A stretch of DNA of 64,000 bases, from contig OY744464.1 of NCBI GenBank assembly GCA_963556145.1, forward strand, positions 930,001 to 994,000. The letters are read 5' to 3'. This DNA comes from Hygrocybe punicea. Taxonomy: Eukaryota; Basidiomycota; Agaricomycetes; Agaricales; Hygrophoraceae. Made by a program: the position numbers and the translations under genes. A model generated the notes under the pieces. It had not been told where the DNA came from and searched no databases. It was given only the letters and a program-made list of their open reading frames with translations. This document shows positions 23,779 to 32,293 of this stretch, one piece after another (within the stretch, counting starts at the first letter, position 1; each line of letters opens with the position of its first letter).

Positions 23779-25194
23779 GAAAAGCAAGGTTGCGCCACCG
23801 ACGGTGGCCCTTTCCTCTAGTGTGACGACAGCTTTTCTGAAAGTGGCAATAATATTATGGCTGCAACGACAGGTGGTGAACCTTATCCTCGAACTCAACT
23901 TGAACTCTCTACATTTTTGCACCGCGGTCAAAATGTCTCCTCAAAGGTTGCCCACCACCACCACCCCGTTTTGGCCTCGTTCGCCTTCCTGGTCACCACC
24001 TTTTCCAACAGGTGGCAGGTACTTACCCGCACAAATTACTTACTGCTGCCCACATCTCCCCTCTCGCGCCAACTAACACCTCCCAAGGCCGCCTTTGGAC
24101 TCACTGACGATGGCCACGTCGCCTCCGGATCCTCCGCGACACCTACACCACCTTCGGACCCAGAACTGGGTACGCCGTGGACCAATGACAACGAGGAACT
24201 AAGAACAACGTCCCCGCTGCCCCTTGGACCCAGCACCGGCGAAACCGCCAACATTGCCCCTTGGACGTCAATAACCACAGCCACATGGCTGAGCCAACGC
24301 TGCCGACACTAATATGGCCTCCCAATTACCTCGCGAGCTCAGGGACGATACGCCCGCGTCCAGGCATTTGCGAAGGGAAGAGGCCGCTTCCATACCCCGG
24401 CCTACAGGTGCAATGATTTCACCTGCCCTCTACCACTACCACTGCTAAGGATGAGGATCGTCCCACATCCAATGCCACCGTCTGGAACGACGCATCTGAG
24501 AGAGTGGGGATGGCATTGAGGTGTATGAACAATGCCGACATGCCAAAAACGACAGGGACGTCGTCCACATGCCCACGGACAACGGAATCGCGTCCAGGGA
24601 CCTCGAGGATGAGACGCTGGTATCCAAGCTAGACGCGATGTGTAACCAGAGAGGAGGGGGGAGAGAACGAGGCTGGGGAAGTGGTGCTCTCGCTCCCCGG
24701 CCCACAAGTGCGTCGATGTCACCCACGCTGCAACTCGCCTTGCCACTCGCGAGGATACGACATCGAAGTAAGTAACCAACTTGGCCGCATACTCAGCCAA
24801 CATTCACTGACACCCTTGCAGTCCCTCACAAACCAGGCTTCCATTTTCTCTCCATCTGAATCCTCATGGGACCACCTGTTTTTCGACAAGATTGACGGAA
24901 TGCTGGTGCCTAGAGACACCCGTCAAAGGGGCCAAACCGCCCTCGACCTCACCGCCGAGCAGGGAGTGACCGAGTTGGTACTAAACGCGACATGGACCAG
25001 TGGTCGCTTTCCGAGGACCTCCACGATCTTGTCGCGTGCACAGGTCCACTACGTGGGCGGCACGTTGTACTGATGAAAGATTCATGTTCCTTGGCTTACA
25101 ATCCAAGCAGAAGTTCTCATCGGTATAGGCGCTGTGGTTGAGCGCAATAAGTGGAAGAATTTTTCATACTACACTACAGTATTTAACGATTGTA
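23779..25194. other. GC-rich stretch without a supported gene
   Basis: Frames of up to 151 codons exist (23857-24312, 24681-25073) but have low-complexity Thr/Pro/Leu composition and no motif. Positions 23824-23862 share a block of about 32 identical bases with 1703-1741 in the opposite orientation, so part of this is repeat-derived. Confidence 0.45.
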
Positions 25195-26390
25195 TTAGAC
25201 TTCTGTCTTGAAATTGCTCGCTGAGAAACCAGAAGTAGATTGCGCAAGCGAGATATTGACAACACCATTTGGCTCCCCGGCAACTTTCTGCTGTTCAGCG
25301 AATTTGACTGTGGTCAGGCTAAATATAGTGGTATCGATAGCTTTTCCCAATCCAACACGGAGAAGGATGATGGTTGGCGCGATACCCTGTCAAGCTCAAC
25401 GGTCATGAATGAATTCGCAAGGAGAGAAAAGGTGCACGAACGTAAACTTGTGCGGCCGTGGAGAACAAAATATTTTGTGCGGATTGACCAGTCAAGACCA
25501 AGACAGAAAGAATGAGCTGAGTGGCGGTGACCAATGCTCCAGATTCAAAGATCACCGCAATAGCGTCGTAAGTCCCACCCGAAAGGCGGTATTCGAATGC
25601 TCGGCGAGAGATGAACCAGATGCGACCGGTGATCAGACCCGTCAGCAGAAGATTGGTACCAATGGGCACTCCAGTCGCAAGACGGACCAAATGCGTTATA
25701 GTTTGGCCTTGGCCGCCGTCGGTGGGTAAGGCATTGGGGATTTTAAGGACTAGGGCAAGGGCTGATACACCACACGCTAAGGGGAGATTGAGCAACGACC
25801 TGACGACCTGAATTATGTATGATGTGCGACATACACAACGAAGTGATTGATAAAAGGAGAGGAAGTAAAATGACGCTAAAGCGGTTATTCCAGACAAACC
25901 AACAGCGATATATCTACAAGCGGCGGTGAATACTGCGGACACCAAAAAAGATATGATGTATCTTACCAGTATCGATTGGCCAAGCCAGTCAATAATGAAA
26001 TTCAGCAAATCAGCGCCGACAAGCATGTGGTCTTCGTCACCAATCGCGAAGTGTTTCACCATCTGCAAGATAAAATCTTAAAATAATATTGATCGAAGCC
26101 AAAACGAGGGACCCTACCAAGCCTTGGTAAACGTTAGTGAAAACGACTGCATAGTGCGTAGTGCAAAGCACGAAGAGGGCTATCATCGCTGCAACAAGAA
26201 TCTTGTTGCACTTTCCATATCTAAATAGGATCCTGACTGTGGTGAAAAACAGCAAACAAAAGCCGCCTGTAAGGTACACGTTTAGTTCTGACGGGCAGGA
26301 CAGTCTGGAGCGAGAGCGAGAGCGCTAACCCCACAACACAGCCTCCACGGCGAAGGCTACGAAGTACGCTTGGTCATCGTTGAATGCCAT
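25195..26390 (-). CDS. Seven-helix membrane protein (Agaricomycete 7TM, DUF6534-like)
   Basis: Six exons on the minus strand: 26330-26390, 26118-26266, 25967-26062, 25835-25913, 25448-25776 and 25195-25386. The introns are 53-63 nt with GT-AG ends and the total is in frame for 301 residues. Splicing restores family landmarks: IYRCWFVWNNRF after helix 3, GLITGRIWFISRRA after helix 5, and GIAPTIILLRVGLG in the last exon. The protein has about seven hydrophobic spans with a short extracellular-type N-terminus (MAFNDDQAYFVAF) and a Ser/Thr-rich cytoplasmic-type tail. Function is unknown; such 7TM proteins are numerous in mushroom genomes and often treated as receptor-like. No premature stop is seen, making it the only intact gene here that is not obviously mobile. 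Confidence 0.8.
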
Positions 26391-27373
26391 GATATCGCTG
26401 GGGGGGGGTGTGCTGCGGGATTTTCAGGTTTATATGCATCACGACTTTGGAGGTTAGTCCTTTAATGGATGTCGGTTCAGCTAAGCGACAAAAAAAGGTA
26501 CGCGTGATAACGCACTGATTGATTCCGCCAATTCAGTCATGAAATTTGGTTCTGGCGTAAAAAAAACGTTGCCGGAGACCACGGCCATAAAAAACATTCT
26601 CTCGCGTGCGCCACATTCAAGTTGGAGCCGCCGGGTTTGCGCCATTTTATTTTATGCCATGCAACAATATTAATGCACAAAAGGTGCTGTTGCTGTTGTT
26701 GGCAGCATCAAACTTGTTCCTTCAGCTCAACGTAGCGCATCCATCGTGCAGCAGTGACGCCAGTGACGGCTGAAGGAAAAATGTGTGGACCCACATCGCC
26801 GGGACGAAGATCAGAAGACACTGCAGGGTCAGTTTCATTTTCCGTTATTCTAACCGCAACGGGGCGGCTCCTCTACTTTTTACAACCAGAATTAATCATG
26901 TATTTCTCCTTAGTTTTCTCGTCCCTTTGGCCAAAACACCAGTTCTTGTTTCAACAATAGCAGAATAACTGCTAGAGGGATTGTCAAGATCTGAAATTGA
27001 CAGAGAAATTATTTCTTTGATCTGTCGCTTACATCCATCAGGAACCAGCACCCTTATGTAAGGCAGTCACGTGATGTTCCCACGGCCAAATATTGACCCC
27101 AAATCTCGCGTGGCCAAATCTCGCGTGGATAGCATTCAGTGACCACCTTCGGAAGAGAAGTAGCGCTGTCGACCTGGTCGTTGTCTTCGTTTATCGACTC
27201 GACTAAACTATGCTCAATGTTCTGTTTGTGTAACGCCTGGCTATCTAGTTCAAGACGGATAACCTCGTTGGAACAATTCGCACACCCGCCGCTCTGTGGA
27301 AAGATTCCACTGGGAACGCTCATGAACATCGGGGGTCAGTCAAAATTCAGAATGGTAAGTCCTTCATCCCTAA
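26391..27373. other. Upstream flank of the 7TM gene, no gene supported
   Basis: Promoter-side sequence of the membrane protein. A minus-strand frame of 91 codons (27054-27329) has no recognisable motif and could be an exon of a gene split by the Harbinger insertion, but no partner exon was identified on the far side. Confidence 0.4.
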
Positions 27374-27459
27374 TTAGGGCCTGTTCAGTAACTCGGTAAC
27401 CAAACACTCCTCATTGTTTCCGAGACATGCCGGACATGCCGGACATTGCTGACAAACTC
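27374..27459 (+). repeat. PIF/Harbinger left terminal inverted repeat
   Basis: 86 bp starting TTAGGGCCTGTTCAGTAACT, almost identical to the reverse complement of 47306-47391. GGGCCTGTT is a typical Harbinger terminus. The flanking triplets read TTA on the left and TAA on the right, so a TWA target duplication is only imperfectly supported. Confidence 0.85.
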
Positions 27460-27514
27460 CGTTTCCTTCCTGCGCGCATACTATCCGTTATCATTTCATC
27501 GTTGCCTCAGCGCA

Positions 27515-27639
27515 ATGGCTGACTCTGATTCCGATTCTGATTCTGACGTCTTTGGCGTTGGTATTGACGATCTGGCCATTGTTGGTCTTTTTGGCTTTCT
27601 TTGTCGTACTGCTGTGGCCTGGGCTGAGACTTACTACGA
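27515..27639 (+). pseudogene. Harbinger transposase, 5' piece of exon 1
   Basis: ATG at 27515 opens an acidic Asp/Ser N-terminus (MADSDSDSDSD) and runs 41 codons plus two bases to GAGACTTACTACGA, where the retrotransposon starts. Reading on at 44629 completes the Asp codon and continues the frame without a break (ETYYD then KIPHHNSAF), showing the gene was intact at this point when the retrotransposon inserted. Confidence 0.85.
27635..27639. repeat. Outer retrotransposon target-site duplication, left copy
   Basis: ACGA (27636-27639) precedes the left LTR and is repeated at 44625-44628 after the right LTR. Confidence 0.8.
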
Positions 27640-28434
27640 TGTAAAGGCGAGGTCGGGGTGGCTGCAGAATAATAATCCTAAGCCTGTGGGGTCAGCGTAG
27701 AAGTGACTAGGAATAGTCTAACAAGCTTCAGTAAGATAATAGGATATAAAAAGTAAGAAGCCGCCGAGTAAACTACTGAAATCTATGGAGACCGATCGAA
27801 GCCGACGAGGCCGACGATGTCGGGTACGGCGGGTCGGGTGTCGGGTGACGAGTAATGTAGAGATAAAGGCGGTAGAACGACAGGGAGGGCGTCGAGGAAT
27901 CCGACGAGCGATGTGTGTGATGGAATTTACTGAGAGACTTAATTCTCAGAGAGAGGAAATGGGGGAACTGGTTTCTTATTTTGAGATGGCGCTTGGGCAC
28001 CGTTTTTATACTACAAATTTGTGTACCTAGATTCGGACGAGAGTCCTCGGCCGATGAGAGGAGACAAAGGAGAATAAAAATGGGGAAGTAGGAAGAGTGT
28101 TGCGAGGCAACGATGACAGGGAAAATGGGTGGAAGATATAAAAAACCGTAAAAGATGCAATATACTTTACTATATCCCCATAAGGGAGACGCTAGGCGTG
28201 AATAAGGCAAGTCCGATGTCGGGATCCCAGTCCGATGAGATCTATCTTCGATATTTGAAGTTCCGTGAGTTTATGAGATAGACCGACCAGGTACGTGAGC
28301 GGCCGTGCTAGTCGGTATGCATCGGGTTGCGTCGGGTTACGTCGGGTTCGAGCGTAGACTGCTAGAGACGTCGGGTTCGAGCGGATTCGCTAGATATCGA
28401 TGTTACGGCCTCAGAGGGTCGAGGACCCTCTACA
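27640..28434 (-). repeat. Outer Ty3 retrotransposon LTR (3' LTR in element orientation)
   Basis: 795 bp, TGTAAAGG to CTCTACA. It differs from 43830-44624 at ten positions, all CG versus TG or CA. It includes a cluster of GTCGGGTT units near the end (28322-28385). Reading frames within it are spurious and occur in both copies. Confidence 0.93.
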
Positions 28435-28508
28435 TCTCCTTGGGTCTTCTAATAGAGACCATCCGTGGTCGAGAATATGGGGTCTCCGAATGCGGGTCGC
28501 GAATGTGG

Positions 28509-28519
28509 CCAATCACGTG
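28509..28519 (+). promoter_or_regulatory. CCAAT box abutting a CACGTG E-box upstream of the antisense gene
   Basis: CCAATCACGTG lies 85-95 bp upstream of the ATG at 28604 and outside the LTR. A fused CCAAT/CACGTG is a plausible upstream activating element for the antisense gene; function is inferred from motif identity only. Confidence 0.4.
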
Positions 28520-28603
28520 AGCGGCCAAACAACGGCAAAGTAAAAAAAATAAAAATTTCTCGTTGTTGATCCGACCTTTCCTCTACACCATCACACGTTC
28601 ACA

Positions 28604-29991
28604 ATGTCCCAAGTCTACGACAACTTCCTCGCTTTCGTCGAAAGCATCGAATCCGATGTCTGGGCGGACTACGAAGAGGCCGTAAACGCGGTCACCGTGT
28701 TTCATAGCGACGACCTCGTAACGATGGTGGACGGCAACGAGGGGATGGCCCAACAATGGTTAAGCGGCCGCAAGAAGGCGCTGGTGAGTTTCCTTATTGA
28801 CTACGCGTGTCCTAAGATAGCTCATGCCGTCCCGCCAGCGTGCTTACAATGGAATCGTCGCGGAACTCCGAGCTGGTGGTACGAGGCCAGTAACGCCACC
28901 GTTATGGGCCGACCGCCAATCATACGCCAACGATGTCGAAGAGTGGCTGAAAGAAGCGGCGGACCGGGAGAGGCAGGAACAGGAAGAAGCCAGACGGCGG
29001 GCGGATGAAGAAGCGGCCACGTGGGAAGAGGAGGCCAGACGGATGGCAGAGGCAAATGCACGAGCGGAGGCGGAGAAAAGGCGAAAGGCGGCAGAGGAAA
29101 GGCGAGAGCGGCTTAGAATAGAACAACACGAGCAGCACTGGCATCAAGAAGCAGACCGGGTTGAAAGGGATGGAGCCGCGTATCGGCGGCGGCTCAGCAA
29201 AGAACGGCGAGCTGAAGCAAACGCGGGTGAACCAAGGACTGAGTCGATTCCAGAAGGGGAAGCCGCAATTGAGCCAGAGGAAGGCCCCGTCGACCCGGCA
29301 CCAGAGACACCGGCCGATGTAGAAGACGTAGATACGCCGGGCGTAGAGACCGGAGACTTGGCTGGTACGACGGTGAGTTCTTGTGTCGGTTCATATGTTC
29401 TTTAGTTACTGATCCTGGTAACAGTTCACCGGGCCGTTTCCCCTACAACCCTGCACCAACTGCGTCAAGGCGCAAGAGGCGTGTCGAGGTGTCACGGGCT
29501 ACGTGTGCGAACGATGCCGGAGGCTGAAGAAGAGATGTACTAACGCTACACACCGGATGGGCGGGGGTCGGCGCAAGGTGGATACCGGAAAGGGCAAAGA
29601 GGTCGCGGTTGGCACGAGGAAGCCGCTGTCGTTCACGACAAAGCCCATCCGCAGTAGGCCTGCCCGGGCCTCAACGAGCAAACCGCGGGTCGAGGAGGTG
29701 GAGTCGGTCGAGGACGATGACGAAGACGAGGAGGAGTCGGAGGAAGAGCGGCCGACGAAAAGGCTTAGGACGGCCTCGGCAGCGAACCCGTTCGTTTTGA
29801 CGATGGAGAATTATGAGCAAGTGTCGGCGCGGCTAGCGGTCCTTACGGAGGAGCTGGGAGCCCTGGGCACCAACATCAACCGTCACCTCGTCCACTTCGG
29901 TCAAGAGTTCCAGCGGCTTCGCGTCGATCTCGAATGGTCGACCTCAAGGTTGGCGATGTTGAAGCGGGATTACGAGACCGGCCGCCTGTAA
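28604..29991 (+). CDS. Retrotransposon-borne antisense gene: Zn2Cys6 zinc-cluster/coiled-coil protein
   Basis: Three exons: 28604-28783, 28821-29372 and 29425-29991. Both introns (37 and 52 nt) begin GTGAGT and are phase 0, giving 432 residues with no lesion. Residues about 1-60 form an acidic helical head. Residues about 85-180 are an Arg/Glu/Ala-rich coiled coil. At about 255-281 there is a perfect binuclear cluster pattern, CTNCVKAQEAC then seven residues then CERCRRLKKRC (CX2CX6CX7CX2CX6C), with the basic RRLKKR expected of Gal4-type DNA-binding domains. Then come a Lys/Arg-rich linker, an acidic run and a C-terminal coiled coil (about 370-425). It could regulate the element or host genes. 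It converges with pol and lies inside the LTR boundaries, so it is cargo of the retrotransposon. The exact number of N-terminal exons is inferred. Confidence 0.72.
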
Positions 29992-30046
29992 AATATATAT
30001 ATAAAATAACGAGCCCATTGTATATAAAAAAAAATATATCGTGTAC

Positions 30047-30051
30047 ATAAA
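30047..30051. repeat. Chromovirus target-site duplication, left copy
   Basis: ATAAA, repeated exactly at 37193-37197. Confidence 0.88.
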
Positions 30052-30617
30052 TGTTACGTTTTACCCCGATTTAACCCCCGCTTCCGACCCCGACGTCCCT
30101 GACTCAACGTCACAAGACAACATCATAACCTGGGTCCGGAACATCGTCGAAGACAACCAACGACGGTATCCCAATCCTCATGATTACCCTCATCAACCGA
30201 TCACCGCCGATACATCATACACGTTGATTCAAGCACTCAACAATACCGCGCAACACAATCATCGGATCAGCTGTCTGCTGACACCGGACCTGCAACACAG
30301 CCGTTGGCCACCTCGTTGGCACCCCAAAACGTATAGACCACGAAGCCAAGCAAGACGCCGTTCTTCCCGGAGCTTATCCTCCACGCAGCCACGCATGACG
30401 AAGAAGCCGACCCTGAAGTCGTACACCAGTATATAATCATTGACATTTGTAGTCAGTATCCTTAAGTTTAGTATAGCTACTCTTCCCTCGATCACTACCA
30501 CGAAATCCAGACATCTCCCCTCTTCTATCCGTTTGTACTCGCTTTCCTCTATAAACACATCCTCGTTTGGTTTATTGTTGCCGGAGTTCGCCGCCATACG
30601 AACAGCGATCCGTAACA
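30052..30617 (+). repeat. Chromovirus 5' LTR
   Basis: 566 bp, TGTTACG to CGTAACA. Only three differences from the 3' LTR, all at CpG. TATATAA at 30430-30436 lies 34 bp before an AAGTTTAGTAT (30464-30474) that is the predicted transcript start (see the primer-binding site). Confidence 0.95.
30430..30436 (+). promoter_or_regulatory. Chromovirus LTR TATA box
   Basis: TATATAA, 34 bp upstream of the predicted start of R. The spacing fits a fungal TATA-to-start distance; an identical copy is in the 3' LTR. Confidence 0.6.
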
Positions 30618-30619
30618 TA

Positions 30620-30630
30620 ATACTAAACTT
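30620..30630 (+). promoter_or_regulatory. Chromovirus primer-binding site, self-priming type
   Basis: ATACTAAACTT, two bases after the 5' LTR, is an exact 11-nt reverse complement of AAGTTTAGTAT in the LTR at 30464-30474. There is no TGG, so no tRNA CCA end fits. An 11-nt match between the mRNA 5' end and the site beside the LTR is the arrangement used by Tf1 self-priming. Confidence 0.75.
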
Positions 30631-30869
30631 TCTCCACTCTCTCGACAATAAACCAAGACATCCTGGAACCCCGACGATACCGAACTCCAGATTCAGAACG
30701 AGACGACGAATATCATCTCGCACCCGAAACGTCAGATTCCTCTGACGACGACTTCGACCAATACGTCGCAACACAGACTAGTGTCCGAACCGCGCCTTTC
30801 CCCTCGTCATCATTTCCTCCAACAACAACTACTTCTCACCATCAACCTCAATCCCAAACCCAAACCAGA

Positions 30870-31883
30870 ATGTCAGACACTGAAGAGAATCACGAAACCC
30901 AAGACACCACCACTGTTGCACCCGCAGCCCCGTCGCCTCCAAAATCTCATATTGCTCCGCCAGCTAAGTACGATGGGAACAAAGAAGGATTCAAAACATT
31001 CTTCCGCAGTGCCTTCATCTACATCCGTGCAAACAGAGCTGCATTCGACAGTGAAGAAAAACAAATCCTTTTTATCCTCTCGTACCTGCAAGGCGGACTC
31101 GCCGGACGATGGGCAGACGAGTACGTCGACATTGCCCTACAGCACTCCCCCATCAACTTCGGATCCCTGGAGGACTTCACCAAGGAATTCAAACGGCATT
31201 TCGAGAAACCGGATCAGAAGAAGGACGCATTGACGAAGTTGAACGACCTGCGCCAAGGAAAAATGACAGCTGATGAGTTTTGGATTGAGTTTGACACTCT
31301 CCGACGCATCGCTGGACTCGGTGAAATCTTGAATGATAGTTATCTCATTCAACTCATCAAACTTCACATGAACAAGCCACTGATCGACCAGATCTACACC
31401 GGTATGAAAATCCCAACCACTGTCGACGAATGGCGTACGCAGACGGTTCAATTGGACCAACAATGGCGACGCCGTCAGGATCAGATACGATCCATGAACT
31501 CACCCGTAAAAGCACGATACAATCCAAACACAGCAACCGCATCGACAACTCCCCGACCACAACAAACATCGACACCTCGTCCCCAGTCGGAATCTGTTCC
31601 AATGGATGTCGACACTCGACGAACCCAACCGAGACAACAAGCGTTTACGCGCTTAACCGATGAACAGCGACAGGAATATATGAAGAAAGGAATATGTTTC
31701 AAATGTCGACAACCAGGACATATTTCACGAAATTGCCCAGAGCAACAAGGACGGCAACAAGTGCGATCAATGCAGACGATACCACAAACAACGAAACAAC
31801 AGGACGATGACGGCAAAGACGCCCGAATCGCAGCATTGATGGATGAGTTAACGGCGTTGAAGTTGAAACAAGAGGGTTTTTGA
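30870..31883 (+). CDS. Chromovirus Gag
   Basis: 337 residues from the ATG at 30870: capsid-type helical region (residues about 25-210, YDGNKEGFKTFFRSAF, LSYLQGGLAGRWADEY, FTKEFKRHFEKPD), a Pro/Thr/Gln linker, and one CCHC knuckle (CFKCRQPGHISRNC, about 283-296). It forms the retroelement particle and packages RNA. The frame is also open without an ATG upstream to about 30624, with an acidic, plausible protein sequence, so a non-AUG start is possible. It ends GGT TTT TGA: the heptamer G GGT TTT is in the correct phase for -1 frameshifting and the next ORF is in the -1 frame. Confidence 0.9.
   Translation: MSDTEENHETQDTTTVAPAAPSPPKSHIAPPAKYDGNKEGFKTFFRSAFIYIRANRAAFDSEEKQILFILSYLQGGLAGRWADEYVDIALQHSPINFGSLEDFTKEFKRHFEKPDQKKDALTKLNDLRQGKMTADEFWIEFDTLRRIAGLGEILNDSYLIQLIKLHMNKPLIDQIYTGMKIPTTVDEWRTQTVQLDQQWRRRQDQIRSMNSPVKARYNPNTATASTTPRPQQTSTPRPQSESVPMDVDTRRTQPRQQAFTRLTDEQRQEYMKKGICFKCRQPGHISRNCPEQQGRQQVRSMQTIPQTTKQQDDDGKDARIAALMDELTALKLKQEGF
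31874..31880 (+). promoter_or_regulatory. Predicted -1 ribosomal frameshift heptamer GGGTTTT
   Basis: X XXY YYZ signal in zero-frame phase (G GGT TTT) immediately before the Gag TGA. Reading in -1 enters the frame used by the linker and Pol. No stimulatory RNA structure was assessed. Confidence 0.6.
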
Positions 31884-32209
31884 AGAAGCGACGTGAAGCG
31901 CAGGAGGCCACGATCGCACGACTCGAGAAAGATGTACACGTATGTAAACAATTCGATAACGTTTTCATCAAACTCAAAGTCCTCTGCAACGACCTGAGAC
32001 AAACAGTGAAACCAGAGCCGAAAGAGGAAAGCAACACGTGGCAAGATACCCATGTTGCGGACGAAGAAAAGAAACCAGTTCCCCCAAGAGAGAAAAGAAA
32101 GACAACAATTGAATCCGAATTCAATGCGATGGAAACAATCGTTGCCATTCGTTCAACCACGATGGGTTATGCCCTTGATCTCTTGAATGATTTTGACATC
32201 CACGACTAA
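31880..32209 (+). CDS. Gag-Pol linker in the -1 frame, coiled coil
   Basis: 109 codons, in the -1 frame relative to Gag and in phase with Pol. It starts with a basic coiled coil (KKRREAQEATIARLEKD) and continues Lys/Glu-rich. It has no ATG near its start and is expected as an extension of Gag after frameshifting. A TAA (32207-32209) separates it from Pol although the same frame is open on both sides, so Pol needs either readthrough, reinitiation or repair of a point mutation. The TAA cannot be explained by a CpG transition. Confidence 0.65.
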   Translation: MKKRREAQEATIARLEKDVHVCKQFDNVFIKLKVLCNDLRQTVKPEPKEESNTWQDTHVADEEKKPVPPREKRKTTIESEFNAMETIVAIRSTTMGYALDLLNDFDIHD

Positions 32210-32293
32210 TGGACGGAAAAGATATCACCAGGATTAGTCTTATCACTCAATCGACGACCCATCGCAGAAGCAGTACAATGGCTGGTACAAAAT

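Noticed and set aside
23857..24312. Possible host gene of 151 codons
   Set aside because: Low-complexity Thr/Pro/Leu composition, no motif, no splice structure, adjacent to repeat-derived sequence.
27054..27329. 91-codon minus-strand frame as a host gene split by Harbinger
   Set aside because: No conserved motif, and no matching exon was found beyond the Harbinger right end. Kept only as an unresolved frame.
27365..27380. Telomere-like CCCTAATTAGGG at the left Harbinger end
   Set aside because: It is a chance palindrome formed by the target next to the TIR (TTAGGGCC); no tandem telomeric array is present.
27773..28210. 145-codon minus-strand frame, also at 43963-44400
   Set aside because: It lies inside the LTR and appears in both LTR copies; no protein features. 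Part of the LTR, not a gene.
30440..30745. Frames in the chromovirus LTR and leader (also 37015-37254)
   Set aside because: Duplicated with the LTR and low complexity. The region is explained by promoter, R and primer-binding site.
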